Shown: positions 46,922 through 56,189, counted from the stretch's first letter. The stretch is DNA of 64,000 nt from Veillonella sp. (GCF_041333735.1 NZ_JBGKFB010000001.1:558001-622000), one strand, 5' to 3'. A program made the numbers and translations. Notes: a model not told the origin generated them from the letters alone.

Positions 46922-46951
46922 AAAGTGCACTCACAAAGGTGAGTGCACTTT
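46922..46951 (-). terminator. Terminator after cstA
   Basis: AAAGTGCACTCAC and GTGAGTGCACTTT form a perfect 13-bp stem with an AAAG loop; 20 bases past the cstA stop. Confidence 0.9.
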
Positions 46952-46971
46952 ATATATTGCAATAATCAATA

Positions 46972-48804
46972 TTATGCTTTTGCTTCTTTACCGTATTTTA
47001 CGAGGCTTTCAGCTTCGATTTCAGCTTGTGTACGGTAATCTTGAGGAATGCTAGATAAGCGGATCCAACTACGTACAGCTTCTACCAATACGATAAGGAT
47101 CATGAGGAACATGGCAGCACTGAATGCTACTAGGATCCATTTACCAGCTGGGATATAGCTGTTAAATACGTTTTCAAAGTCTGCAGCGATAGCAACAATA
47201 GCCATGAGGATACAAGGAATACCTGTAACCCATGCATAACGTTTGCGACCAAGTCGCATGATAACTGTAGTACCTACAGCCAATGTCATAGTACCTAATA
47301 ATTGGTTAGATACGCCGAATAGAGGCCAGATAATACCGATGTTACCTTGTAGAACTAGGTAGCCCCACAAAATACAAATTAAAGCTGCACAACCATAAAC
47401 GCCAGGAGCCCAATGTTGGTCGTTGAATTTAGGATGGAAATGACCTAATAATTCTTGAAGTAAGTAACGACCTACGCGAGTACCAGCATCGATCAAAGTC
47501 ATGATGAACAATGCTTCGAACATGATACAGAAGTGATACCAGTAACCCAACAAGTGATCCATGTTAGGTAATTTAGAGAAGATATGAGCCATACCTACTG
47601 CAAGGGATACAGCGCCACCAGGACGGTGCATCAAGTCTTCACCAACCATTGCGGACAATGCTGGCAATTCATGAACTTGAAGGCCTAACGCTTTGAAGGA
47701 TTCAGCAGTGGAGTTAATTGCGAAGTAATCATCTGGATGCAATGCAGTGGCTGCGATCAACGCCATCATAGCGATGAAGCCTTCTGTTAACATTGCGCCA
47801 TAGCCGATAGGCAAGATTTCTTTTTCATTAGTAAGCATTTTAGGTGTTGTACCTGTTGCGATAACAGTATGGAAACCAGATAACGCACCACATGCGATAG
47901 TAATGAAGATGTAAGGGAATACAGAACCTTTCAATACAGGACCGCCACCCCAAATGTAAGGAGTTACAGCTGGCATTTGAATTTCAGGCATTACAATGAT
48001 AATACCAAGAGCCAATGCGCCGATTGTACCGATTTTAAGGTATGTGGACAAATAATCACGAGGAGCAAGCAATAACCAAACCGGCAATGCTGCTGCAAAG
48101 AAACCATATACGGCAAGCATGATTTCGATGGTTTGCAAGTCATATGTAAACCAAGAAGCATATTCGCTAGCTGCTACGTTTGGACCGTAGATAATAGCTG
48201 CGAAAATCAACGCTACACCGATAATAGTTGCTTCTTGAATTTTACCAGGACGCAACCATTTCAAATAAATACCAATGAAAATAGCGATTGGAATCGTAGC
48301 AAATACAGAGAAGAAACCCCATGGGGAGTTATGCAATGCGTTAGCTACTACTACGGCCATACCAGCAAGGGTGATGATCAATAGGAACAATGTAGCAAGC
48401 ATAGCACCGAAACCAGCGAATTTACTGATTTCTTCACGTGCAATATCCGCAATAGATTTACCATCATAGCGAACGGATGCGAACAAGATAACCATGTCAT
48501 GTACAGCGCCGGCTAATACGGAACCGATAAGGATCCATAATGCACCAGGCAAATACCCGAACTGGGCTGCGATAACAGGACCTACCAAAGGACCTGCACC
48601 AGCAATCGCTGCAAAGTGATGACCAAATGTTACCCATTTGTTTGTGGGCACGTAATCGTGACCATCATTGTGGACCATAGCTGGCGTTGGACGATATTCA
48701 TCCAATGTTAATACTTTCGCCGCTATGAAAGCCCCATAAAAGCGGTACGCTAAAATTAGAATACACGCGGAGGCTATAACTAAGTAAATACCATTCATAA
48801 CCAT
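46972..48804 (-). CDS. cstA: CstA-family pyruvate/peptide transporter
   Basis: ATG 48804 follows TTGGAGGTGTTTAT; 610 residues with many membrane segments. Conserved CstA motifs are GHHFAAIAGAGPLVGPVIAA near residue 60, GSVLAGAVHDM and GALSGFHTVIATGTTPKML. The family was first linked to carbon starvation and includes pyruvate transporters; in a lactate and pyruvate fermenter a pyruvate role is plausible. A good promoter lies about 110 bases upstream. Confidence 0.93.
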   Translation of the reverse strand: MVMNGIYLVIASACILILAYRFYGAFIAAKVLTLDEYRPTPAMVHNDGHDYVPTNKWVTFGHHFAAIAGAGPLVGPVIAAQFGYLPGALWILIGSVLAGAVHDMVILFASVRYDGKSIADIAREEISKFAGFGAMLATLFLLIITLAGMAVVVANALHNSPWGFFSVFATIPIAIFIGIYLKWLRPGKIQEATIIGVALIFAAIIYGPNVAASEYASWFTYDLQTIEIMLAVYGFFAAALPVWLLLAPRDYLSTYLKIGTIGALALGIIIVMPEIQMPAVTPYIWGGGPVLKGSVFPYIFITIACGALSGFHTVIATGTTPKMLTNEKEILPIGYGAMLTEGFIAMMALIAATALHPDDYFAINSTAESFKALGLQVHELPALSAMVGEDLMHRPGGAVSLAVGMAHIFSKLPNMDHLLGYWYHFCIMFEALFIMTLIDAGTRVGRYLLQELLGHFHPKFNDQHWAPGVYGCAALICILWGYLVLQGNIGIIWPLFGVSNQLLGTMTLAVGTTVIMRLGRKRYAWVTGIPCILMAIVAIAADFENVFNSYIPAGKWILVAFSAAMFLMILIVLVEAVRSWIRLSSIPQDYRTQAEIEAESLVKYGKEAKA

Positions 48805-48915
48805 ATAAACACCTCCAATTGTCTTGTGTGACATGGTGTTATATAAAAATATCTGATAAATCTTTTGCACATCCATGCCACATTGGCTCTCAAAACTTTT
48901 AGTACTTACAATAAT

Positions 48916-48943
48916 ATTGTATATCTAAACATAGAAGTGTCAA
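48916..48943 (-). promoter_or_regulatory. Promoter of cstA
   Basis: TTGACA (48943-48938) and TACAAT (48921-48916) separated by 16 bases. Confidence 0.65.
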
Positions 48944-48992
48944 TTATCAATTTCTCATTTTGAATGTACATTATGAGTTAAAAACATAACTA

Positions 48993-49025
48993 AAAAGCAT
49001 TCTCCGTTACTTAGAGAATGCTTTT
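48993..49025 (-). terminator. Terminator after his remnant
   Basis: AAAAGCATTCTC pairs with GAGAATGCTTTT across a 9-base loop, 26 bases past the hisF fragment stop. Confidence 0.85.
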
Positions 49026-49050
49026 ATCGTTTTATTTTGATAGTAATTAT

Positions 49051-49362
49051 CTATTGTCTTACTACGACTCCTGATTTATGAAGGGCCTTTTTAATATCTT
49101 TTATAGTTAAAACTTTGTTATGTAACAACGCCCCTACAAGAGCTCTAGTTACATTTGTCTTTGTAAATAAATCCACAAAATACTGTATATTTCCAGCACC
49201 ACCAAAGGCTGTTACAGGTACATCCACAACCTCTGCTAAAGCTTGATATAATTCAATATCAAATCCAAGCCCCGTGCCATGTCTATCGATACTCGTTACC
49301 AATAACTCACCCATACCATGGCCTACCGCTTCTTTTACCCATTCTAAAGCATTTTTACATTG
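49051..49362 (-). pseudogene. hisF: hisF fragment (C-terminal part)
   Basis: The frame KNALEWVKEAVGHGMGELLV, then TSIDRHGTGLGF and TAFGGAGNIQYF, is the C-terminal half of imidazole-glycerol-phosphate synthase cyclase. The N-terminal half of the barrel, with the first catalytic aspartate, is missing. An internal ATG at 49314 gives 87 residues, too few for function. The fragment overlaps the end of a hisH fragment in another frame. The local call of hisF rather than a HisF-like paralogue is inferred from hisH and hisZ pieces beside it. Confidence 0.75.
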
Positions 49363-49370
49363 TGGCCCTC

Positions 49371-49600
49371 CTATTTTTTCGTCGCTCCATAGTCTTCCGT
49401 AATATTGCCAAATGCACGCAATAGATTTAGACCTACGACACCACTTTTTTCAGGATGGAATTGCATTCCATATACTCTACCGCGCTCAACAACACCTGGT
49501 ACATCGATACCATAGTTTGCAGTAGATGTAATAAACTCAGGATCAGTATCTACATAATAGGAATGAACGAAATAGGTATATTGATCGTCTACGGTAATTC
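49371..49600 (-). pseudogene. hisH: hisH fragment (C-terminal part)
   Basis: Minus-strand translation gives VDDQYTYFVHSYYVDTD, then YGMQFHPEKSGVVGLNLLR and a stop at 49371. This is the C-terminal end of the HisH glutaminase with the catalytic His and Glu (FHPEKSG). The part with the nucleophile cysteine is missing. Upstream it joins the hisZ fragment in a different frame. Confidence 0.8.
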
Positions 49601-49876
49601 AATATTAGTGGTCGCTAAGAAACGACCAATCGGCATAGTTAAATCAGGACGAATTACGACGGACGCGTCCGAGCTATCCATGAACTCGTACATATGCTGA
49701 CCGCGCCCCATTGCATAGCCATTGAATACATCCTTGTACTCCACAAGAGGTGTAGAGATCTTTGTGTATTGGCGGTTACGACATAAACCAAGCACATATT
49801 GACTCACATCATCCTTGCGCTCCGCTACGGCCCCTATATCATCGCGGAACCCCGTAGGTAATTGCTGCTGTACCAT
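49589..49876 (-). pseudogene. hisZ: hisZ fragment (N-terminal part)
   Basis: A start at ATG 49876 follows GAAAGGATGTTTACG. The product LPTGFRDDIGAVAERKDDV through VVIRPDLTMPIGRFLATT is the N-terminus of HisZ, the regulatory subunit of ATP phosphoribosyltransferase. It stops after about 95 residues at the junction with hisH sequence, against roughly 380 in a whole HisZ. The original start signals are intact, so a truncated protein may still be made. Confidence 0.8.
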
Positions 49877-49909
49877 CGTAAACATCCTTTCTATCATTTC
49901 ATTTCTCAT

Positions 49910-50318
49910 ACCTGTGAAAGCATCATATAATCAGTTTCAAACGAGTTAAATGGCTTTCATTTATCTATGAGAAAAAATTTACCTATATCGATACTTTTTA
50001 TTTTATCACTTTATCTGGTTAAAGTATGAAATTATAATATAACGGTTCTATAGAATTGTTAATAGAACCGTTAGTATTACTCAAATTTAATTATGGGTCA
50101 TTATAGGTAATAAACCTGGTTGTTGAAGTATTTATACCGTTTATTTTATCATATTAACACAGTTTAAAGTATAGCATAAAGAATTTCCCTGTTAATAAAG
50201 TGTAGTTTTCCTTATTAATAACTAAAGGGGCACCTCCTTCGAGGTGCCCCTTTGCTATGGTTTCTTAAAGAATTCCATATCATTAGTCTAATATAGTAAA
50301 ACAATATATATTTTCTAT
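49910..50318. other. Intergenic stretch with two hairpins
   Basis: No gene can be supported. It holds an AT-rich hairpin at about 50041-50072 (AACGGTTCTAT paired with ATAGAACCGTT, without a T run) and the terminator at 50224-50253. The high end, near 49880-49960, should contain the former his promoter. Confidence 0.4.
50224..50253 (-). terminator. Terminator after 50319 gene
   Basis: AAAGGGGCACCTC and GAGGTGCCCCTTT form a perfect 13-bp stem with a CTTC loop. Confidence 0.8.
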
Positions 50319-50711
50319 TTAAAAAAGGGCTTTTCTAAATGCATAAGCAAACACGATAATCCCCCATAATGCAGAAAACGTTGCAATAAGGCCCTCTTTA
50401 AAATATATACTATCTCTTTTTTGACAAAACCCCGTGAGTATTGTAAAAAAGAAGAAAATCAACCAAATACTGCCATAATCTACTATAAATTTATAATCTT
50501 TATCCATTAAAAATTTAAGATTTAATACCACTAAACTTATAATAGAGATTATAGATAAATACTTTGTTAGGCTACCTAAAATTCTATGTTTTTTCATATA
50601 TTCATATTTTTCATCAAATGAACATTTACGGATCTCAATTTTATATAACCCTATAGATAATGATATAGATATAAAAACAAAAAAATATCCTAATATTCCA
50701 AGTTTACTCAT
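50319..50711 (-). CDS. Small membrane protein, unknown
   Basis: The 130-residue product follows GGGGAGAAA. It has four hydrophobic segments and basic loops (KYEYMKKHRILGSLTKY, CQKRDSIYFKEG), and no recognised domain. Its base composition is more AT-rich than the neighbouring genes, which may reflect acquisition. It follows the 50771 gene on the same strand. Confidence 0.6.
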   Translation of the reverse strand: MSKLGILGYFFVFISISLSIGLYKIEIRKCSFDEKYEYMKKHRILGSLTKYLSIISIISLVVLNLKFLMDKDYKFIVDYGSIWLIFFFFTILTGFCQKRDSIYFKEGLIATFSALWGIIVFAYAFRKALF

Positions 50712-50770
50712 TTTCTCCCCGTTGGCTTATATCCTCTTATATACTATAGTTAAATACATATAATTAAGGA

Positions 50771-51235
50771 TTAATTTTGACTTTGTAACGATAGATATAT
50801 AGACCTATCAACTTCATCTAAGTCTTCAATCTTATACTTCGTTTTACTTGCATCAAAATGATAATATTTCTTTACATGATCTAATAAAGCTTTGGACTCT
50901 TGGTTTTGTTTGGAGAAGAATAGAATACAATTCATATTATTATCAAAGACAATCATATTATCCTTACATAATAAGTATAGATACGAGCTGCCAGCCTTAT
51001 CTTTCTCTACAAAGGCATCAAAGAAATAAGGAAATTTAGAGTTAGAGAAACTAGTATCAGATACAATAAATTGGCTACCCAATTTGCTAATATAAATTTC
51101 ATTCTTAGGCCCAAACTCTAAAACTACACTACGGCCAACCAGCTCATCTGATGATGGTTCATGATAAAACATATAAGCTATAAAAGCTGTTATTAGAGTA
51201 ATCAGAATAATAATCCCAAACAAAAGCTTTCTCAT
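50771..51235 (-). CDS. Membrane-anchored protein, unknown
   Basis: A start at ATG 51235 (preceded by a possible TTG) gives 154 residues. A single N-terminal membrane segment (LLFGIIILITLITAFIAYMF) is followed by a polar extracytoplasmic part. I recognise no domain. It begins five bases after the stop of the histidinol phosphatase gene and is probably co-transcribed with it. The AT-rich composition resembles that of the next gene. Confidence 0.6.
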   Translation of the reverse strand: MRKLLFGIIILITLITAFIAYMFYHEPSSDELVGRSVVLEFGPKNEIYISKLGSQFIVSDTSFSNSKFPYFFDAFVEKDKAGSSYLYLLCKDNMIVFDNNMNCILFFSKQNQESKALLDHVKKYYHFDASKTKYKIEDLDEVDRSIYLSLQSQN

Positions 51236-51239
51236 CAAT

Positions 51240-52103
51240 CTAGCCCCAAATTTTTTCTATATCTGCCACGCTATGTGCATCAGAACCAAGTACAAATGGC
51301 ACACCAATAACAGCAGCCATGCCTTGAATAAAGCGGCTTGGGTACATTTCACGGCAGTCCGGTTTAAAGAAGCCGCTCATATTGTAGTCTAGTTCACGCC
51401 CTTGTACGCGCATGATATGCAAAATATCGCTTACGACCTGCGCATTGCGGCGATCTAAGTGATGCTCAAAGCCAAAGTGGTGTTGGTATTTCTTAATCAA
51501 ATCAAAGTGACCAATGCGTTTTGGCGTATATTCACCGAGGTCAGCGCGCACAGCTTGGCGCACAGTAGAGTAATATTTGTAATATAACTCATATTGCTTT
51601 TGAATCCACGGACCAAAGCCCTTTTCAAATTCTTTAGGGCTGTAGTCTAAGCAGTAGTAGGCATTATTAACGCCTTCCATAAAGTGAACAGACAAGATGT
51701 TATCATCCGTCAACGGACCATAACGATCTAAGAACTCTTGAATATCTGCCTCAAAGCCTGGAATGTAATCTACTTCAAAGCCGAGGGAGATATCGATATG
51801 CGTACCATAAGCACGTTGTAATTGACGGCCTAGTTCTAAATAGGAATCTACTTGATTCAATTTCAAAGAAGCCGTGTTATACGCCTTTTTGTCGCCACCA
51901 TATTCAGCAGCAAAGCCCGCAGGCAATGGCGCATGCTCAGTGAGGCACACCTTTTCAATGCGCAACTCAATGGCTTTTTCAATCATCAACGCAGTGCGGT
52001 CGCCACTACCATGGGGACACAATTCTGTATGTACATGACCGTCCACAAGTCGGCTGCGATACTTACTATAGCCAACGAACTGCCGTTCATCTTTCATGTT
52101 CAT
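51240..52103 (-). CDS. hisK: Histidinol-phosphatase, PHP family
   Basis: The 287-residue product has the PHP metal-site motifs VDGHVHTELCPHGSGD, TEHAPLP, the central LSVHFME and the C-terminal LGSDAHS. This pattern and length fit HisK-type histidinol phosphatases. It is intact, in contrast to the hisF, hisH and hisZ fragments 1.4 kb away. It could persist as a general PHP phosphoesterase if the pathway is lost. Confidence 0.82.
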   Translation of the reverse strand: MNMKDERQFVGYSKYRSRLVDGHVHTELCPHGSGDRTALMIEKAIELRIEKVCLTEHAPLPAGFAAEYGGDKKAYNTASLKLNQVDSYLELGRQLQRAYGTHIDISLGFEVDYIPGFEADIQEFLDRYGPLTDDNILSVHFMEGVNNAYYCLDYSPKEFEKGFGPWIQKQYELYYKYYSTVRQAVRADLGEYTPKRIGHFDLIKKYQHHFGFEHHLDRRNAQVVSDILHIMRVQGRELDYNMSGFFKPDCREMYPSRFIQGMAAVIGVPFVLGSDAHSVADIEKIWG

Positions 52104-52189
52104 TCAATCACCCTATTCGCCCTAACCCGTAGCGAACCCTTATCTATCATCTGTACATTATTAATATATAGTATTAATATATCTAATTT

Positions 52190-52235
52190 ATTTACCTAAT
52201 TCATGTACCTAATTCATATACCTAATTTATATATC
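52190..52235. repeat. Short tandem repeat TACCTAATTCAT
   Basis: Three successive near-copies of TACCTAATTCAT (spacing about 13-14 bases) lie between hisK and the GNAT gene. They contain no coding potential. Confidence 0.55.
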
Positions 52236-52255
52236 ATATTATTATCTACGTTTTA

Positions 52256-52756
52256 TTATACCAATAATGCGTATGTTTCGGTATCCTGATATTTACCATG
52301 TTTGAAACCAACTTGCGGTGTTAAACCACAATAGGTAAAGCCAAACCGTTCATGTAGTACTGTACTTGCCGCATTTCCCGCCGTAATGACAGACACCACC
52401 GTATGTAATGTTTCTGTTTCTTTAGCATGCTCTAATATATGGGCCATCAATTTAGACGCCACACCTTTGCTGCGATACTCTTGATGAATGTAGATAGATA
52501 ATTCGACGGTGCTTTTGAAAGCATCCTTTGTTCTATATGGTGAAAGCGATGCATAGCCTACCACAACATCGTCCATATTCCCTACAAAAATGCAGTGCTC
52601 CACCGTTTGATGCGCCCCGAACCACTCCTGCCACTCTGGCAACGTACGCGGCTCAAGATCAAGGGTGGCTACGCCGTTTACAACCTCATAATTGTAAATA
52701 TCTAAACAAGATGCTATATCATCCTTTGTAATTGGTCGTATTACTAATTCACTCAT
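52256..52756 (-). CDS. GNAT N-acetyltransferase, Pat/MnaT-like
   Basis: The 166-residue product has the acetyl-CoA loop as HQEYRSKGVASKLM and the phosphinothricin-acetyltransferase-type features GYASLSPYRTKDAFKSTVEL and LHERFGFTYCG...VGFKHGKYQD. Such enzymes acetylate amino-acid analogues such as methionine sulfoximine. The natural substrate is not known. It seems to be transcribed alone. Confidence 0.85.
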   Translation of the reverse strand: MSELVIRPITKDDIASCLDIYNYEVVNGVATLDLEPRTLPEWQEWFGAHQTVEHCIFVGNMDDVVVGYASLSPYRTKDAFKSTVELSIYIHQEYRSKGVASKLMAHILEHAKETETLHTVVSVITAGNAASTVLHERFGFTYCGLTPQVGFKHGKYQDTETYALLV

Positions 52757-52935
52757 AAGTATTCCTCAAAATTGTGGATATCCTAAAAAACATTATTTCT
52801 ATTTAACATAATATATAAAAAGAGCCCACATACGCAAGAAAAAGGATGAACTGTTCGTAGCACATACCATTTCATATTTCTGCATTTTTAAGAAGTAAAA
52901 ATTGCATATTTTACTTCTATATACCCAATACAACA

Positions 52936-52975
52936 AAACTGAGTGGTAAAAACATCAATTTTTACCACTCAGTTT
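52936..52975 (-). terminator. Terminator after ECF importer operon
   Basis: AAACTGAGTGGTAAAAA pairs with TTTTTACCACTCAGTTT, 37 bases past the EcfT stop. Between here and the GNAT start (52757-52935) nothing else is seen. Confidence 0.85.
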
Positions 52976-53011
52976 ATGTATTTAAGTTTTAATTGTAAAT
53001 ATATGAGAAGA

Positions 53012-53680
53012 TTAAACTACTAGAAATAAAAGTACTGTAATAACAATCAAAGCCCCAATCACGCCGTAATCGATAGTTTTCAAGCCTACAGATGCTGCAA
53101 AGCTATGTGTAGGTCCACCAAAGCCACGTAGTTCTAGGGACAACGCCATTGTTTCAGAGCGGCCCAAGGATTTTAAAAGCAATGGTTGGATCACAGATGC
53201 GTAAGATTTCATGCGCTTCAAGAAATTGCCTTCTAAGGATAAACCACGGCATGCTTGTGCCTCTTGTACAGCATGGCTTTCAGCAATGAAATCAGGCACG
53301 AAGCGAAGTGCGGCAGTGAACATAAATGCATATTCATAAGGAATTTTGCATTGTGTTACGAGTGATGCTGTAAGGTCTTGTAATTTTGTAGTTGCCAACA
53401 AGCAGATGAATACAAGTGTCATGGCGAGCATACGCAAGCCGGATACGATGGCAGATGTTACATCACCACTACCGAGAAATTGAACAATACCAAGGAATAC
53501 AGCAAAGCTAGTCAATGCTACAACGGCTTTGCGTTGTTTGAATAGCAAACCAGCTACAAGCAATACACCCAGCTCTACAACGACCAAGGCCAATAGAGAT
53601 GGCCAGTCGCGCAATAGAATGGCCCACACGGATACAGCGAGGGTCATCAAAATTTTTGTTAACGGTACTAAACGTTCCAT
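53012..53680 (-). CDS. ECF transporter T component (EcfT/CbiQ family)
   Basis: The 222-residue membrane protein has five to six segments and the coupling-helix signatures ACRGLSLEG and SLELRGFGG (the two short Ala-Arg-Gly/X-Arg-Gly motifs of EcfT). It couples ATPases to a substrate-binding S component. AGGAGGGACAT precedes the ATG, nine bases after the ATPase gene. It is the third gene of the operon. Confidence 0.88.
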   Translation of the reverse strand: MERLVPLTKILMTLAVSVWAILLRDWPSLLALVVVELGVLLVAGLLFKQRKAVVALTSFAVFLGIVQFLGSGDVTSAIVSGLRMLAMTLVFICLLATTKLQDLTASLVTQCKIPYEYAFMFTAALRFVPDFIAESHAVQEAQACRGLSLEGNFLKRMKSYASVIQPLLLKSLGRSETMALSLELRGFGGPTHSFAASVGLKTIDYGVIGALIVITVLLFLVV

Positions 53681-53689
53681 ATGTCCCTC

Positions 53690-54502
53690 CTATTTTCCGC
53701 TCAACTGAGCCACTAACTTAGATTTCAATTCATCCATGGATTTGCAATAGCCTAGGGATGGTACCGCTAGTGAAAGTTCCACACTTGGCGGTTTTGTAAG
53801 GCCTAGGTCTTGCAATTCGTCCGTAGATTTTTTGAATAATTCTTCTGGAGTGCCATCAAAGGCAACTGTTTGGTTACCCATGATGAGTGCACGGCTACAT
53901 TCGCTAGCCATGATTTCCATATCATGTGTAATGAGAAGGATCGTAATGCCTTCTTGATTAAGTTGACGCAATAAAGCTAACAACTCTTTAGTTTCCTTAC
54001 CATCTTGACCACTTGTCGGTTCGTCGAGGATGAGGATTTTAGATTGCATTGCTAGAGCAGAAGCGATGGCAACGCGTTGCTTTTCACCGCGGCGCAATGT
54101 TGGAGGGTACGCTTCGCGTAAATGCGTAATACCTGTGCGCTCCAACACTTCATCAACGATTTGTTTTACTTCGGCTTTACTGCGACCTAATGATTCAGGA
54201 CCAAAGGCAACCTCTGTGGCTACTGTTGGTCTGAACATTTGGCGATCCGGTTGTTGGAATACATAACCAATAAATTGACCACGCTTGGATGGCGGCATAG
54301 ACGTAATGTCAGTGCCGTTATAGTACATGCGGCCTTCGCTAGATTTTTCAAGACCAACGAGCAAACGAGTGATAGTCGTTTTACCACAACCGTTGCGACC
54401 ACCGATGGCGATATATTCGCCGCCTTCGATGGTGAAAGTCACATCCCGGAAGATGTCTACAGATGGCACATAGCCAAAGCGGATATTTTCAACCTTAAGC
54501 AT
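53690..54502 (-). CDS. ECF transporter ATPase (EcfA type)
   Basis: A start at ATG 54502 overlaps the upstream stop; 270 residues. Walker A is GGRNGCGKTT, Q-loop VFQQPDRQMF and Walker B LILDEPTSGQD. The ABC signature reads LRRGEKQR instead of LSGGQ(K)QR, with the conserved Ser replaced by Arg. It would pair with the ATPase half of the upstream fusion protein. The changed signature may make one ATP site weak, with the partner supplying the active one. Confidence 0.88.
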   Translation of the reverse strand: MLKVENIRFGYVPSVDIFRDVTFTIEGGEYIAIGGRNGCGKTTITRLLVGLEKSSEGRMYYNGTDITSMPPSKRGQFIGYVFQQPDRQMFRPTVATEVAFGPESLGRSKAEVKQIVDEVLERTGITHLREAYPPTLRRGEKQRVAIASALAMQSKILILDEPTSGQDGKETKELLALLRQLNQEGITILLITHDMEIMASECSRALIMGNQTVAFDGTPEELFKKSTDELQDLGLTKPPSVELSLAVPSLGYCKSMDELKSKLVAQLSGK

Positions 54503-56090
54503 GAGCGCCACCGTCCTTTCCTTGTACATCATCAACGCGTTGAATTGGTTGTTTATTTACTACCGTATTAGATTGATTTGTTGTAGAGCTGCTTTCACCA
54601 TGCACCTCTTTTTGGATAGCGTGAGCCATTTCAATTTGGTGCAGGCCCTTGATAGCAGACTCGATGCTAAGCCAAGGTTCATCGCTGTGGAAGCCCGCTT
54701 GTTCAAGTTCCATGTACGTAGTGAACACGGATGGCAACGCATCTACATGAATATTGTGTTCGTACATGTAGCGAAGCGTAGTCGGTACATCGTCGTCGCA
54801 CGCAATAGAGCCATCTACCATGAGAGCCATGCGGTTTGCATACGGCAATACAGCGTGTAAGTCATGGTCGATAACAACAACGGTAATACCGTGTTTTTTG
54901 TTCAAATCACCTACGAGGCGATATAATTCGGCAGTCCCATCTGGGTCGAGGGAGCTCGTTGGTTCATCAAGAACAAGAACAGTTGGGTTCGTAGCCAATA
55001 CGGAAGCAATCGCCAAACGTTGGCGTTGACCACCGGACAAGCTTGTAATTTTGCGATCTTCTAAGCCGATAAGACCAACTTGTGCAAACACCTCTTCAGA
55101 ACGAGTTCTAATCGTTTCACGATCATAACCGCGGTTTTCCATAGCAAAGGCTACTTCTTCACGAACAGTCATCGTTACAAGTTGTGTATCGTAATCGGCA
55201 AGAACGACACCGATGTGATTAGCCAGTTCAGGAATTTCCATTTGCGTAGTCGCTTTGCCATCTACGAACACCATACCTTCAAGGCGGCCACCGTAGAATT
55301 TAGGCACAGCCCCTACCATAGCCATGCAAAGAGTACTTTTACCACAACCAGCAGGCCCAGTCACAACGAGGAAGTCCCCATCATGTACATCAAGATTGAT
55401 GTTTTCAAGGGACGGCGTAGTCGCCTTTGGATGGTAATAATTTACGTGCTCAATGGAAATCTTAGCTTGGCGCTCAGGCAAGATTGTCATATGACTATGG
55501 TCAGACGTCAATTGATCTGTGCTTGGCAACATGCCACGTTTAGAGAATAAACGTTGCGCCGGAATGTACAAGATTGGCGTAATGGCACCGTTCAAAGCAC
55601 CTACGATAAGAACCATTGGCCACATACCGTATATGTACACATTGTCTGGCATACCCAATACTTTCCATAAGAGGGTAACGAAGATACCACCAGATACAAC
55701 TGTGGCTAAGAAGCCAGATAGGATTGGCGTCAAATCAAAGCCACCGATTTTGCGGAACTTCACGGACAACATAGCACGTGTCACGAGAGCGGCTGTCAAT
55801 GCACCACCTGGTTCAGACAACAAGTTGCCGTACGGGAATGCTGACTTAGACGTCAATACGTTAATGAGGGCTGCCACAAGGCCAATCCCCAAGGTTTGAC
55901 TCAAACTAGGGCGAGTCAATAAAATAGCTACGCAGTACGTAGCAATTGTCCAGTTTGGCGTTACCCCAGCCACACTAGGGCTCACCAAATGCAATATCGT
56001 GCCCAATGCGAGCATCAATGTGCTGACAGTAACCCATCTAAACTGGCCACCCTGCACATGCGTGTACACAAGATCTTGAATCCGTTCCAT
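54495..56090 (-). CDS. TrpP-like S component fused to ECF ATPase
   Basis: The 531-residue product has two parts. Residues about 20-190 are five or six membrane segments (LALGTILHLVSPSVAG, GNLLSEPGGALTAALV) that resemble TrpP-type tryptophan transporters, an S-component fold. Residues about 210-460 are an ABC ATPase with Walker A TGPAGCGKST, signature LSGGQRQRLAIA and Walker B VLVLDEPTSSLDP. A disordered polar tail follows. With the next ATPase and EcfT it forms a complete importer. Tryptophan or an indole compound is the inferred substrate. Confidence 0.8.
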   Translation of the reverse strand: MERIQDLVYTHVQGGQFRWVTVSTLMLALGTILHLVSPSVAGVTPNWTIATYCVAILLTRPSLSQTLGIGLVAALINVLTSKSAFPYGNLLSEPGGALTAALVTRAMLSVKFRKIGGFDLTPILSGFLATVVSGGIFVTLLWKVLGMPDNVYIYGMWPMVLIVGALNGAITPILYIPAQRLFSKRGMLPSTDQLTSDHSHMTILPERQAKISIEHVNYYHPKATTPSLENINLDVHDGDFLVVTGPAGCGKSTLCMAMVGAVPKFYGGRLEGMVFVDGKATTQMEIPELANHIGVVLADYDTQLVTMTVREEVAFAMENRGYDRETIRTRSEEVFAQVGLIGLEDRKITSLSGGQRQRLAIASVLATNPTVLVLDEPTSSLDPDGTAELYRLVGDLNKKHGITVVVIDHDLHAVLPYANRMALMVDGSIACDDDVPTTLRYMYEHNIHVDALPSVFTTYMELEQAGFHSDEPWLSIESAIKGLHQIEMAHAIQKEVHGESSSTTNQSNTVVNKQPIQRVDDVQGKDGGAHA

Positions 56091-56165
56091 AATAGCCTCT
56101 TTTCTAAAAATGAATATATAGTGTTTATTGTAACATTTATATGGGTATTGTGAAAGTTTAGAGCA

Positions 56166-56189
56166 TAAAAAAGCGCCCCTGAGGGCGCC
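56166..56189 (-). terminator. Terminator after Abi-family gene
   Basis: GCGCCC and GGGCGC with a CTGA loop, followed on the minus strand by TTTTTTATGC. Confidence 0.75.

Noticed and set aside
49967..50030. A 20-codon hydrophobic plus-strand frame (MRKNLPISILFILSLYLVKV)
   Set aside because: There is no ribosome binding site and no terminator close by. Unlike the 4823-4900 gene it has no supporting signals.
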